Assembly (NCBI RefSeq): GCF_025567365.1
Contig: NZ_JAOQJG010000003.1
Span: 186,001-250,000 of the forward strand
DNA from: Anaerostipes amylophilus
Lineage (GTDB): Bacteria > Bacillota > Clostridia > Lachnospirales > Lachnospiraceae
Direction: 5' to 3'
Length of the DNA stretch: 64,000 nt
A program made the translations under genes and the position numbers. Below are positions 44,591 to 53,915 of this stretch, piece after piece. The notes under the pieces are model-generated. The model had not been told where the DNA came from. It ran no database searches and saw only the letters and a list, made by a program, of their open reading frames with translations. Numbering within the stretch: position 1 is the stretch's first letter; each line of letters begins with the position of its first letter.

Positions 44591-45649
44591 ATGAAACAGG
44601 TTATATTAACAGGAGACAGACCAACAGGACGACTGCATGTTGGACATTACGTAGGGTCATTAAAAGAACGAGTAAGATTGCAGAATTCCGGTAAATTTGA
44701 CGAGATTTATATTATGATTGCTGATGCTCAGGCATTGACAGATAACGCAGAACATCCAGAGAAAGTAAGACAGAATATCATGCAGGTAGCACTTGATTAT
44801 CTTGCATGTGGACTAGATCCAGAGAAAGTTAATATCTTTATCCAGTCTATGGTGCCAGAACTTACAGAATTATCTTTTTATTATATGAACTTAGTAACAG
44901 TTGCTAGAGTACAGAGAAACCCAACAGTGAAAACAGAGATCAAGCAGAAGAACTTTGAAGCAAGTATCCCAGTTGGATTTTTCACATATCCGATCAGCCA
45001 GGCTGCAGATATCACAGCATTTAGGGCAACGGTTGTACCAGCTGGAGAAGACCAGATGCCAATGGTAGAACAGTGTAAAGAAATCGTGCATAAATTTAAT
45101 TCTGTATATGGAGAAACACTGACAGATCCACAGATCGTGCTTCCGGATAATAAAGCATGTTTAAGACTTCCAGGTATTGACGGAAAGGCAAAGATGAGTA
45201 AATCTCTTGGAAACTGTATTTACTTATCAGACGAACCAAACGAGATTAAGAAGAAAGTTATGTCTATGTTTACAGATCCAAACCATTTAAGAGTGGAAGA
45301 TCCAGGACAGGTAGAGGGAAATCCGGTATTTATCTATTTAGATGCATTTTGTAAACCAGAATATTTTGATGAATTCTTACCGGACTACAAAAATTTAGAT
45401 GAATTAAAAGCTCACTATCAGCGTGGAGGACTTGGAGACGTGAAAGTGAAGAAGTTCTTAAATAAAGTACTTCAGGCAGAATTAGAACCAATCCGTGAGA
45501 GAAGAAAGATGTGGGAAGCAAAACTTCCAGAAGTTGCGGAAATTCTTCAGCAAGGAACCAAAGTTGCAAGAGCGAAGGCACAGGATACAATGAAAGATGT
45601 GCGTCATGCAATGAGAATCGATTATTTTAATGAGGAAGGATTATTTTAA
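44591..45649 (+). CDS. trpS: Tryptophanyl-tRNA synthetase
   Basis: 352 aa. Class I synthetase with the HIGH-type motif in TGDRPTGRLHVGHYVGSL and KMSKS in GKAKMSKSLGNCIYLSD; ATP and Trp pocket segment PAGEDQMPMVEQCKEI. Charges tRNA(Trp). This is the longer-insert TrpS group seen in some clostridia. Own promoter; AAGGAGA ribosome site. Confidence 0.96.
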   Translation: MKQVILTGDRPTGRLHVGHYVGSLKERVRLQNSGKFDEIYIMIADAQALTDNAEHPEKVRQNIMQVALDYLACGLDPEKVNIFIQSMVPELTELSFYYMNLVTVARVQRNPTVKTEIKQKNFEASIPVGFFTYPISQAADITAFRATVVPAGEDQMPMVEQCKEIVHKFNSVYGETLTDPQIVLPDNKACLRLPGIDGKAKMSKSLGNCIYLSDEPNEIKKKVMSMFTDPNHLRVEDPGQVEGNPVFIYLDAFCKPEYFDEFLPDYKNLDELKAHYQRGGLGDVKVKKFLNKVLQAELEPIRERRKMWEAKLPEVAEILQQGTKVARAKAQDTMKDVRHAMRIDYFNEEGLF

Positions 45650-45691
45650 TTAATCTTAGATATAATATTGAAAGTAAAGTATGGTAAAAGA

Positions 45692-45725
45692 GCCTGTATG
45701 TCTATTAGATATGCAGGTTTTTTCC
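45692..45725 (+). terminator. trpS terminator
   Basis: cctgtatgtc / gatatgcagg stem followed by TTTTTT. Confidence 0.75.
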
Positions 45726-45752
45726 TATTTACTTAATGTCTGAGAATTTCCT

Positions 45753-45852
45753 TGCTATAACTTAAAGATATGGCAAACCGTTAAATATATATATTTTAAA
45801 AAATGATTTTGTGATGATATACTCTGTGTATAGCTTAAAAACAAGGCAAACA
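45753..45852. promoter_or_regulatory. Duplicated operator and promoter upstream of the MetE-like gene
   Basis: Two 24-bp direct repeats, 45756-45779 and 45829-45852, share TATA(A/G)CTTAAA(G/A)A...GGCAAAC. The first is centred in a dyad TTGCnATAnCTTnAAGnTATnGCAA (45753-45777), the ATA-N-TAT form bound by LysR-type regulators. A -10 TATACT (45819-45824) lies between them, so one copy is upstream and one overlaps the transcript start. Confidence 0.65.
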
Positions 45853-45866
45853 AAGGAGAACATCAG

Positions 45867-46985
45867 ATGAGTAAATTACAAGAGCCATTTCGATATGATT
45901 ATGTAGGAAGCTTTTTAAGAACAGAAGAATTAAAGAAAGCAACAACACAATATAACGAAAACAAGATCACAAAAGAAGTATACGATAACATCGTAAATGA
46001 AGAGATCGCAAAATTAGTAGCAAAACAAAAAGAATTAGGATATCATGTGATTACGGACGGAGAGTTCAGAAGAACTTACTGGCATTTAGATTTTATGTGG
46101 GGATTTGAAGGCGTAGCACATGAACAGACAGGAAGTGGAGTACAGTTCGATGGAGAATTAGCTTCTTTAGAAGACACGTATCTGGTAGGGAAGATCAAAG
46201 CGAAGAAGCATCCATTTGTGGAGTATTTTAAATACTTAAAGCAGTTTGAAGATGAAAATACAATTGCAAAATATACAATTCCTGCACCAGCACAGATGTT
46301 TCAGCAAATGATCGTTCCAACAAACATTGAAACGACAAGAAAATATTATGCGACAAATGAAGAACTGATTCAGGATCTTGGTGTTGCATATCAGGATGTG
46401 ATCAAACAGTTTTATGAAGCAGGATGCCGTAATCTTCAGTTAGATGACTGTACTTGGGGAGCAATTGTGGGAGATGCTGCAAAACAAAGATATAAAGCAT
46501 TAGGAATTGATCTTGAAGATGTGAAGAAACAGCTGCTTACAGTGAACAACCTTGCATTAGAAGGAAGACCAGAAGATATGGTAATTACGTCACATATCTG
46601 TCGTGGAAATTATCATTCTACATTCTTCACAAGTGGTCCGTATGATACAGTTGCAGACTATGTATTTGCAAAAGAAAATGTGGATGCACTTTTCCTTGAA
46701 TATGATGATGAAAGATCTGGAGGTTTTGCGCCACTTAAGAAAGTATCCGAAGACAAGAAAGTTGTTCTTGGACTGATCACAACAAAGAAACCAGATCTTG
46801 AAGATAAAGAAAAAGTGATCAACAGAATTAAACAGGCAACAAAATATATTCCACTGGAACGATTATGCTTAAGTCCACAGTGTGGTTTTGCTTCCTGCGC
46901 AATTGGTAATAAATTAACAGAAGAAGAACAGTGGGCAAAATTAAAATTAGTGAAAGAAATTGCAGAGGAAGTCTGGGGAGAATAA
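45867..46985 (+). CDS. MetE C-terminal-type methyltransferase (YxjG/YxjH group)
   Basis: 372 aa, matching the shortened cobalamin-independent methionine synthase-like family rather than full MetE (about 750 aa). Zinc and substrate segments: VITDGEFRRTYWHLDFMWGFEG, LQLDDCTWG, HICRGNYHSTF, LEYDDERSGGFAPL and LSPQCGFAS, supplying the expected His, Cys, Glu and Cys. It likely methylates homocysteine or a related thiol with an unidentified donor. The duplicated LysR-like operator upstream suggests control by methionine-pathway status. Confidence 0.85.
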   Translation: MSKLQEPFRYDYVGSFLRTEELKKATTQYNENKITKEVYDNIVNEEIAKLVAKQKELGYHVITDGEFRRTYWHLDFMWGFEGVAHEQTGSGVQFDGELASLEDTYLVGKIKAKKHPFVEYFKYLKQFEDENTIAKYTIPAPAQMFQQMIVPTNIETTRKYYATNEELIQDLGVAYQDVIKQFYEAGCRNLQLDDCTWGAIVGDAAKQRYKALGIDLEDVKKQLLTVNNLALEGRPEDMVITSHICRGNYHSTFFTSGPYDTVADYVFAKENVDALFLEYDDERSGGFAPLKKVSEDKKVVLGLITTKKPDLEDKEKVINRIKQATKYIPLERLCLSPQCGFASCAIGNKLTEEEQWAKLKLVKEIAEEVWGE

Positions 46986-47038
46986 AATTTTTGCACACAA
47001 ATAAGTAGTGTGTTTGCAAAAAAGATAAGATAAAAATG

Positions 47039-47085
47039 AAACAAGGAGGTACTGTTTATAAGCAGCAAACCTCCCTGTTTTATTT
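47039..47085. terminator. Bidirectional terminator between MetE-like and truA genes
   Basis: acaaggaggt (47041-47050) pairs with acctccctgt (47069-47078), with A-rich and T-rich flanks. A smaller hairpin (46988-47022) precedes it. Confidence 0.7.
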
Positions 47086-47101
47086 TTTGTATAAACAAAT
47101 A

Positions 47102-47848
47102 TTAATATTCTACAGATACCAAAAATAACCCTTGAGGCGGAGCGGTAATCCCAGCATCGGCGCGTTTCGTAGATTCCAAAGCCTTTGTAATATCTGCAGG
47201 TTTGATCTTTCCACATCCAACTTCAACTAAAGTTCCAGTAAGAATTCGGACCATGTTATGCAGGAATCCATTTCCTGTATAAGTAATCTGGATTTCTTTT
47301 TTCATCTTCTTGATCTTGATATCATAAATCGTACGAATCGTAGATTTTTTTGTCTTTTTAATAGAAGAAAATCCCTTAAAATTATGAGTTCCGATGAGCA
47401 AAGATGCAGCTTCTTCCATTTTTTTAATATCCAAAGTTTCTGGGAAATACCAAAGATATTTACGTTCAAAAACATTCGATACCCCAGGAATCGCAATACG
47501 GTAAAGGTAAGTTTTTTCTTTTGCATTTAAACGACTGTGAAAACGTTCGGAAGCTTCAGAAACTTCAACAATACCAATATCTGATGGTAGATATTTTGTA
47601 AGATACTCTTTGATATCACCAAGAGACATCATACAGTTTGTATGGAAATTAGCCACTTGTCCATAAGCATGAACACCTGCATCGGTACGACCAGAACCAT
47701 TAATATTGACATCTTCTCCAGTCATTTTTGATAGGACAGCTTCAAGCTTTCCCTGAATTGTATTGGCACTAGAATCACCACCAAGTCGCTGCCATCCTTG
47801 ATAACGAGAACCATCGTATTCGATTGTTAATCTGATATTACGTTTCAT
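47102..47848 (-). CDS. truA: tRNA pseudouridine(38-40) synthase
   Basis: 248 aa. TruA signatures: LTIEYDGSRYQGWQR at the start, the catalytic Asp in SGRTDAGVHAYGQVANF, RFHSRLNAKEKTYLYRI, and FLHNMVRILTGTLVEVGCGKI. Isomerises uridines 38-40 in the tRNA anticodon arm. Divergent from the nitrogenase-like operon. Confidence 0.96.
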   Translation of the reverse strand: MKRNIRLTIEYDGSRYQGWQRLGGDSSANTIQGKLEAVLSKMTGEDVNINGSGRTDAGVHAYGQVANFHTNCMMSLGDIKEYLTKYLPSDIGIVEVSEASERFHSRLNAKEKTYLYRIAIPGVSNVFERKYLWYFPETLDIKKMEEAASLLIGTHNFKGFSSIKKTKKSTIRTIYDIKIKKMKKEIQITYTGNGFLHNMVRILTGTLVEVGCGKIKPADITKALESTKRADAGITAPPQGLFLVSVEY

Positions 47849-47959
47849 ATATGTATAAATCCTTTCGTTGCAAATATATTGTTGTTATAAAACAGATTTA
47901 TTATAACGAAAAAAATAAAAGGTAGCAATAAAATTCTGACTCATACTACGGAGTTTATA

Positions 47960-47989
47960 TTGACGAAAACCATTAGTAAATGATAAAAT
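47960..47989 (+). promoter_or_regulatory. Candidate promoter of the nitrogenase-like/hyp operon
   Basis: TTGACG (47960-47965), 18-bp spacer, TAAAAT (47984-47989), within the 397-base gap 47849-48245. It predicts a leader of about 250 nt ahead of the first NifH-like gene. Confidence 0.5.
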
Positions 47990-48081
47990 TAAAACATCTA
48001 ATCCATACATCTGCAAAGCATTTGGTGGAGAAGATAAAACCGTAATTTATTAGAACAATTTTAATATAGATAAATAAGAAA

Positions 48082-48215
48082 ACTCTGACGGCAAGGATGA
48101 TCCAAGCAGGAATAGTTACGAAATAAGGATTTATAGAACCATTTTTCTGACATTTTGCCGGAGAGATGGTTCTTACTTTATAGGAAAATTCTATAAAGCA
48201 AGAAGCCGTCCGAGT
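48082..48215 (+). ncRNA. Structured multi-helix leader RNA, riboswitch candidate
   Basis: A closing helix pairs actctgacggc (48082-48092) with gccgtccgagt (48205-48215), 10 pairs with one mismatch. It encloses an 8-bp hairpin (48135-48142/48166-48173), another 8-bp hairpin (48176-48183/48191-48198) and a purine-rich strand with aagcagga. The GGCA and AGCAGGA blocks next to a multi-way junction are loosely reminiscent of the NiCo/czcD metal riboswitch, but I cannot confirm that. A T-run (48220-48225) follows, then the ribosome site at 48235. Confidence 0.5.
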
Positions 48216-48245
48216 AGGATTTTTTCTTTATAATAGGAGGATAAC

Positions 48246-49007
48246 ATGTTAAAAGTAGCAATCTATGGAAAGGGTGGTATTGGAAAGTCCACAGTAACAT
48301 CCAATCTCGCGGCAGCTTTTGCCAGTATGGGAAAACGTGTCATTCAGATCGGTTGTGATCCAAAAGCCGATTCTACGATCAATTTACTAGGAGGAGAGCC
48401 GCTTCGTCCAGTGATGAATTTTATGAGAGAAGAAGATGAAGAACCAGATGAGCTTGCACAGATTTCAAAGGTAGGTTATGGAGGAATTCTTTGTATTGAG
48501 ACAGGTGGACCAACACCGGGGCTTGGATGTGCAGGACGTGGAATCATTGCAACATTCCAGCTGCTTAAAGATATGGAATTATTTGAAAATTATAAACCGG
48601 ATGTTGTTTTGTATGATGTCTTAGGGGATGTTGTCTGTGGAGGATTTGCGGCGCCGATCCGTGAGGGATATGCGGATAAGGTTTTGATCGTTACATCTGG
48701 AGAGAAGATGGCATTATATGCGGCCAATAATATTTCCAGTGCAGTCAGAAACTTTGAGGACCGAAGCTATGCCAAGGTGTTTGGTATTGTGTTAAATCAC
48801 AGAAATGTAGAAAATGAGAAAGAAAAAGTACAGGCATTTTCAGATAAGATCGGGGTGCCGATCGTAGGTGAAGTCATGAGAAGTGATGACATTATCCATT
48901 GGGAAGAACAGGGTAAGACAGTGATCGAAGGTGATCCGACATCCGAGATCAGCAAATGTTTCTTTGATCTTGCCGAATTATTATGGAAGGAAGAGGAAAA
49001 AGAATGA
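48246..49007 (+). CDS. NifH-like ATPase, module 1
   Basis: 253 aa, near NifH length. P-loop YGKGGIGKST at residues 7-16, CDPKADST, and both Cys that bridge a [4Fe-4S] cluster between two subunits: GLGCAGRG (Cys95) and DVVCGGF (Cys131). It should act as an ATP-driven electron donor to the NifD/K-like pair that follows. It lacks the longer C-terminal part of true nitrogenase NifH, and no nifENB genes accompany it, so nitrogen fixation is unlikely. First gene of the operon; GGAGG site; overlaps the next gene by 4 bases. Confidence 0.92.
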   Translation: MLKVAIYGKGGIGKSTVTSNLAAAFASMGKRVIQIGCDPKADSTINLLGGEPLRPVMNFMREEDEEPDELAQISKVGYGGILCIETGGPTPGLGCAGRGIIATFQLLKDMELFENYKPDVVLYDVLGDVVCGGFAAPIREGYADKVLIVTSGEKMALYAANNISSAVRNFEDRSYAKVFGIVLNHRNVENEKEKVQAFSDKIGVPIVGEVMRSDDIIHWEEQGKTVIEGDPTSEISKCFFDLAELLWKEEEKE

Positions 49008-50284
49008 AGCAGGAAGCATATTTTTGTACGGTAAAAGAGCTAAATGAATTAGGAAAAGAACAGATTCCTGACCAGTTGATCTCCCATACACATTTAATCT
49101 ATAGTTCTCCGGCAACATTGGCATTCAACTCTCCAGGAGCAGAAGGATTTGGTGTTAAACGTGCAGGGCTTGCGGTTCCGGATTCAATTATGCTGATCGT
49201 ATCTCCAGGGTGTTGTGGACGTAATACATCCGTGCTTAGTTCCATGAGAGCTTATCATGACCGTTTTTATTATCTATTGATGGATGAGACGGATATTGTA
49301 ACGGGAAGACATTTAAAAAAGATTCCAAAAGCAGTTGCAGAAATCTGTGAGGGACTTGAGAAGAAGCCATCTGTTGTGATGATCTGTATTACATGTGTGG
49401 ATGCATTGCTTGGAACGGATATGGAGCGTGTCTGTCGTAAAGCAGAGGAATATGCCAAAATTCCTGTTAAGCCATGCTATATGTATGCTCTGACAAGAGA
49501 AGGAAGAAAGCCGCCAATGGTGCATGTTCGTCAGTCTATTTATTCACTCTTGGAACCAAAGAAGAAAAAAGGAAATGTAGTGAATTTATTAGGTTATTTT
49601 TCACCAATCATTGATGATTGTGAGCTATATGATCTGCTTCATGGAGCAGGGGTAAAGATAATCCATGAGATTTCCAGATGTAAAGATTACGAGGAATATC
49701 AGACGATGGCGGAAGCAAACTTTAATCTGGTATTACATCCGGAAGCACGTTTTGCAGCCGAAGACTTTCATGATCGATTAAAAATTCCATATATCGAGCT
49801 GCGAAGACTCTATCAGATCGATAAGATCGGCAGTCAGTATCGTGCATTTGGAGCGGCATTAGGTATCGAGTTTGATGATGAAAAACCACGAAAAGAAGCC
49901 GAAGATGCAGTCGCAAAATTTAAAGAAGCTCATCCGGATGCATCATTTGCGGTCGGAGAATGGATGAATGGAGATCCATTTGAACTTGCACTTGCACTGG
50001 TACGTTATGGATTTCGTGTGCCAGAGATTTATGGAACATTATCTGGAGAAAACTTTATCTATGTAAAACAGTTAGCGCAGATCAGTCCGGAAACAAAAGT
50101 TTTTTCAAATCTGGAACCAACGATGCTTTATTATGATGGAAAAGACTCTGGTGTTAATATGACCATAGGAAAAGATGCAGGATATTATCACAAAGAATGT
50201 CCAAATGTACTCTGGAACGAAGAACGACAGCCATTTGGATATGCAGGTGTACGCAGACTATTTGAGGAATTGATGGAGGTGTAA
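49004..50284 (+). CDS. NifD/NifK-like component, module 1 large subunit
   Basis: 426 aa from ATG 49004 (overlaps the NifH-like stop; the longer frame to 48983 lies inside nifH-like sequence). Nitrogenase component 1 family (Oxidored_nitro). Possible cluster ligands: SPGCCGRN (Cys70, Cys71) and ICITCVDALLGTD (Cys128, Cys131), positions similar to the P-cluster region of NifD. FeMoco ligands typical of NifD (a C-terminal His-rich site) are not evident. It probably forms a heteromer with the next protein and accepts electrons from the NifH-like protein. Substrate unknown. Confidence 0.87.
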   Translation: MKQEAYFCTVKELNELGKEQIPDQLISHTHLIYSSPATLAFNSPGAEGFGVKRAGLAVPDSIMLIVSPGCCGRNTSVLSSMRAYHDRFYYLLMDETDIVTGRHLKKIPKAVAEICEGLEKKPSVVMICITCVDALLGTDMERVCRKAEEYAKIPVKPCYMYALTREGRKPPMVHVRQSIYSLLEPKKKKGNVVNLLGYFSPIIDDCELYDLLHGAGVKIIHEISRCKDYEEYQTMAEANFNLVLHPEARFAAEDFHDRLKIPYIELRRLYQIDKIGSQYRAFGAALGIEFDDEKPRKEAEDAVAKFKEAHPDASFAVGEWMNGDPFELALALVRYGFRVPEIYGTLSGENFIYVKQLAQISPETKVFSNLEPTMLYYDGKDSGVNMTIGKDAGYYHKECPNVLWNEERQPFGYAGVRRLFEELMEV

Positions 50285-50285
50285 C

Positions 50286-51344
50286 ATGAGAGGACTAAGA
50301 AAATATCTGACACCATTTGCACCAGATCAGTCAGGAGCGGTGTCTGTATTATATGAATTTGGTGGAATTATCGCCATTTGCGATGCTGGTGGTTGTACCG
50401 GAAATATCTGTGGATTTGATGAGCCACGATGGTTTGAGAGTAAAAGTGCATTATTTAGTGCGGGACTTCGTGACATGGACGCAATCCTTGGACGTGATGA
50501 TAAGTTGGTAGCGAAACTTGCGGATGCAGTGACAAAATTGGATGCAAAGTTTGCAGCGATCATCGGGACACCAGTTCCAGCAGTGATCGGAACAGATTAC
50601 CATGCGTTAAAACGTATGACAGAGAAAAAAGTAGATCTTCCGATCATGACTGTGGATACAGATGGAATGGCATTGTATGATGAGGGTGAAGAAAAGGCAT
50701 GGATGGAGTTATTTCTTACATTTGCAGGTCAAAAAGAAGAAGTGGTAAAGGATCGAATCGGTATTCTTGGAATGACCCCACAGGATGTCAGTGATCTGCA
50801 TGCAGCAGACCGTATCAGAGAACATTTTGCAAAAGAAGGGAAAACAGCGGTTTGTTATGGGATGGGAAATGGACTTGATGATGTAAAATCAGTTTCTAAT
50901 GTAGAAAAAAATATCGTTGTATCGCCAGCTGCCATAAAAGCAGCTCAGTATTTGGAACGAACGTATGGGACACCATATGAAATGGGTTATCCACTAGTCG
51001 ATGAACTGGTTTGTGATATGGATTATCATGGGAAAAAGATACTGATCGTACAACAGCAGGTGATCGGATGTGCAATTCGTGAAGAAATATTAAAAAAAGC
51101 ACCCGATGCACAAGTAACAGTTACAAGCTGGTTTATGATGAAACCAGAACTTCGCAAAGACACGGATCTGCATTTACGTGATGAAGATGATTATATCAAT
51201 CTTGTGGAAAAGGAAGCGTATGATGTCATTTATGCAGATCCATGTATGAAACGAATGACACCAAAATTTGACGGAAATTTTATTGATACAATACATTTTG
51301 CAGTATCAGGGCATTTGGCAGAGGCAAGAGGATCAGAAGATTAG
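50286..51344 (+). CDS. NifK/NifD-like component, module 1 small subunit
   Basis: 352 aa. Starts with APDQSGAVSVLYEFGGIIAI then CDAGGCTGNICGFDEP: Cys32, Cys37 and Cys42, with Cys37 at the position of the conserved GC in NifD/NifK/NifE proteins. Middle shows the repeating Rossmann-like subdomains (IGILGMTPQDVSD, KKILIVQQQVIGCAIREEI). Shorter than NifK (over 500 aa). Ribosome site GGAGG; 1-base gap to the preceding stop. Pairs with the upstream 426-aa protein. Confidence 0.85.
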   Translation: MRGLRKYLTPFAPDQSGAVSVLYEFGGIIAICDAGGCTGNICGFDEPRWFESKSALFSAGLRDMDAILGRDDKLVAKLADAVTKLDAKFAAIIGTPVPAVIGTDYHALKRMTEKKVDLPIMTVDTDGMALYDEGEEKAWMELFLTFAGQKEEVVKDRIGILGMTPQDVSDLHAADRIREHFAKEGKTAVCYGMGNGLDDVKSVSNVEKNIVVSPAAIKAAQYLERTYGTPYEMGYPLVDELVCDMDYHGKKILIVQQQVIGCAIREEILKKAPDAQVTVTSWFMMKPELRKDTDLHLRDEDDYINLVEKEAYDVIYADPCMKRMTPKFDGNFIDTIHFAVSGHLAEARGSED

Positions 51345-51366
51345 CACGATACGATAGGAGAAAAGA

Positions 51367-53700
51367 GTGTATAAAAGTGAAATGACATGGCGCATTCGCG
51401 TATATGGTATTGTTCAGGGTGTTGGATTTAGACCAACAGTCAGCCGTCAAGCGACAGCACATGGAATTTATGGAACGGTCTGTAATAAGGGACCATATGT
51501 GGAAATTTATGCGCAAGGTAAAAAAGAGAAGATCGAAGGATTTTTAAATGGATTAAAAGAAAATCCACCAAAACGAGCAGCTATTTTGAAAATAAATATA
51601 GAAGACATTACGGAAGAGAACGAACTGCATTTTGAAACATTTGATATCATTGAGAGTGAAAAAACAAAAGGAGAAATCTTTGTTTCCCCAGATATCGCAA
51701 TCTGTGATGAATGTAAAAAAGAGTTGTTTGATCCAAAAGACAGACGATATCTGCATCCATTTATCAACTGCACCTGTTGCGGTCCAAGGCTTACGATTCT
51801 GGATGCACTGCCATATGACAGAGAACGTACAAGTATGAAAGAATTTCCGATGTGCCCAGAGTGCGCAAAGGAATACACAGACGAGAAATCCAGACGTTTT
51901 GATGCACAGCCGGTGTGCTGTAATGAATGCGGACCAGAAGTCTATTTGATCGGCAGAAAAGAACGAGGACGAGATGCAATTATATATACACGAAAGATGA
52001 TCAGTGAAGGAAAGATCGTAGCGATCAAAGGAATCGGAGGTTTTCATCTGTGCTGTGATGCGACAAATGAAGAAGCAGTCAAACGTCTGAGAATCTTAAA
52101 GAAACGCCCAGCAAAGCCTTTTGCAGTGATGGCGAAAGACGAAAAAGTTGTGAAACAGGAATGTGTCGTGACAAAGGAACAGGAAGCGATTCTTACAGGA
52201 CATCAAAAACCAATCTTGTTATTAGATAAAGAAAATGATGGAAAATTAGCATCTTCCGTAGCACCAGGAAATCCAAAAGTTGGTGTGATGCTTCCATATG
52301 CACCAGTACAGTTATTGATCTTTCAATACGATGATGAAATCAAAATGCCAGAACTTTTGGTCATGACCAGTGGAAATACTTCTGGTGCACCAATCTGCCG
52401 TGAGGACGACGAAGCGATTTCTGAATTATCCAATTTATGTGATGCAATGTTGTCGCATAACCGAAAGATTAGAATTCGTTCTGATGATACGGTTATGGAT
52501 TTTTACAAAAATGAACCATATATGATCCGTCGATCCAGAGGTTATGCACCATTGCCATTTATGACATCCACGGATTGGAAAGGCCAGGTGCTGGCGGTTG
52601 GCGGCGAATTAAAGAATACATTTTGTATCGGCGTGGACAGCAGATTTTATCAGTCACCATATGTAGGGGATTTAGAAGATTTAAGAACCGTAAAAGCATT
52701 GCAAGAAACGATCCATCGTTTTCAAACATTGTTGGAAGTAGAACCACAGGCTGTAGTCTGTGATCTGCATCCAAAATACAATTCTACGGTTGTGGCAGAA
52801 GAGCTAGGCTATCCGATTATCCGAGTGCAGCATCATTATGCACATATCTTATCCTGTATGACAGAAAATGACTGTGAAGATCCAGTTATTGGAGTTTCAT
52901 TTGATGGAACCGGATATGGAACAGACGGCACGATCTGGGGTGGAGAAATCTTGCTTGCAGATTATGAAAGCTTTGAAAGATTTGGAAGTATCACTCCATT
53001 TTTACAGATTGGTGGAGATGCTTCTGCAAAAGAAGGATGGCGTATTGCGGTATCCATGATCTATGGTTATACGAAAGACCGCAAAAAAGCATGGGAGATC
53101 ATAGAGAAACTTGGTCTTTGTAGCGAACAGGAAAGCAAAGTTCAGTTTACTATGGCAGATCGTAAGATCAATGCGGTAGTTTCAACAAGCGTTGGACGAC
53201 TGTTTGATGCAGTCAGTGCGATCCTTGGAATTAGATTGAAATCAGGGTTTGAAGGAGAAGCATCGACAGCGTTACAGTTTGCAGCAGAAGCATATGAACA
53301 ACAAAATATTTTACAGGAACAAAATGAATTAGTAGATATATTAATATATGAAACAGAAGAACGGTTGATCTTAAATACAAAGATGCTTGTAGAAAAGATC
53401 ACAGAAGCAAAACTACAAGGGGAAGACAGCAACAAACTTGCATATCTGTTTCATGAGATATTAGCGCAACAGATTACCGCCGCTTGTATCAAAGCAAAAG
53501 AAAAAAGCGGCAGAGATAAGGTAGCCCTGAGCGGTGGAGTATTCCAAAACCGTTTATTGCTGCGTTTGACAGAAGAACAATTGGCACAGGAAGGATTTAC
53601 CGTATTGCGACATCGTATGATTCCACCAAATGATGGAGGAATCGCGATCGGACAGGCGGCATATGGAATGTATCAGTTACAAAATAATAGGAGGATATAA
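51367..53700 (+). CDS. hypF: Carbamoyltransferase HypF
   Basis: 777 aa, full length. Domains in order: acylphosphatase (RIRVYGIVQGVGFRPTVSRQA, residues about 8-90), two zinc fingers (CDECKKELFD ... CTCCGP; CPECAKEY ... CCNECGP, about 110-190), YrdC-like (about 205-395) and Kae1-like carbamoyltransferase (VQHHYAHILSCM, SFDGTGYGTDGTIWGGEIL, ALSGGVFQNRLLL). Transfers a carbamoyl group from carbamoyl phosphate to the HypE C-terminal Cys, the source of cyanide ligands. GTG start at 51367 with AGGAG; 22 bases after the NifK-like gene, inside the nitrogenase-like operon. Confidence 0.96.
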   Translation: MYKSEMTWRIRVYGIVQGVGFRPTVSRQATAHGIYGTVCNKGPYVEIYAQGKKEKIEGFLNGLKENPPKRAAILKINIEDITEENELHFETFDIIESEKTKGEIFVSPDIAICDECKKELFDPKDRRYLHPFINCTCCGPRLTILDALPYDRERTSMKEFPMCPECAKEYTDEKSRRFDAQPVCCNECGPEVYLIGRKERGRDAIIYTRKMISEGKIVAIKGIGGFHLCCDATNEEAVKRLRILKKRPAKPFAVMAKDEKVVKQECVVTKEQEAILTGHQKPILLLDKENDGKLASSVAPGNPKVGVMLPYAPVQLLIFQYDDEIKMPELLVMTSGNTSGAPICREDDEAISELSNLCDAMLSHNRKIRIRSDDTVMDFYKNEPYMIRRSRGYAPLPFMTSTDWKGQVLAVGGELKNTFCIGVDSRFYQSPYVGDLEDLRTVKALQETIHRFQTLLEVEPQAVVCDLHPKYNSTVVAEELGYPIIRVQHHYAHILSCMTENDCEDPVIGVSFDGTGYGTDGTIWGGEILLADYESFERFGSITPFLQIGGDASAKEGWRIAVSMIYGYTKDRKKAWEIIEKLGLCSEQESKVQFTMADRKINAVVSTSVGRLFDAVSAILGIRLKSGFEGEASTALQFAAEAYEQQNILQEQNELVDILIYETEERLILNTKMLVEKITEAKLQGEDSNKLAYLFHEILAQQITAACIKAKEKSGRDKVALSGGVFQNRLLLRLTEEQLAQEGFTVLRHRMIPPNDGGIAIGQAAYGMYQLQNNRRI

Positions 53701-53702
53701 TA

Positions 53703-53915
53703 ATGTGTGTAGGTTTATCAGCGAAAGTAGTAAAAATAAATAATGGAACAGCAGTGATCGATGCAGATGGGGCTAAAAGAGAGATTTCTGCCCAATTGTT
53801 AGAAGATTTAGAACCAGGGGATTATGTTATGGTTCATGCAGGTGTAGCAATTGCAAAGATTACGGATGAAGATGATAACGAGACAGAAGAGTTAATGGAG
53901 GAATTCTTATCATGA
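53703..53915 (+). CDS. hypC: Fe(CN)2CO-carrier chaperone HypC
   Basis: 70 aa. Begins MCVGLSAKVV; the Cys at residue 2 (after Met removal, the N-terminus) is the iron ligand in HypC/HybG proteins. The rest is the small OB-like barrel (EPGDYVMVHAGVAIAKI) and an acidic tail. It normally holds the Fe(CN)2CO unit with HypD and hands it to a hydrogenase large subunit. Overlaps hypD by 4 bases. Confidence 0.95.
   Translation: MCVGLSAKVVKINNGTAVIDADGAKREISAQLLEDLEPGDYVMVHAGVAIAKITDEDDNETEELMEEFLS

Noticed and set aside
48246..51344. True nitrogen-fixing nitrogenase
   Set aside because: The D/K-like proteins are too short, FeMoco ligands are not seen and nifE, nifN and nifB are absent from the window.
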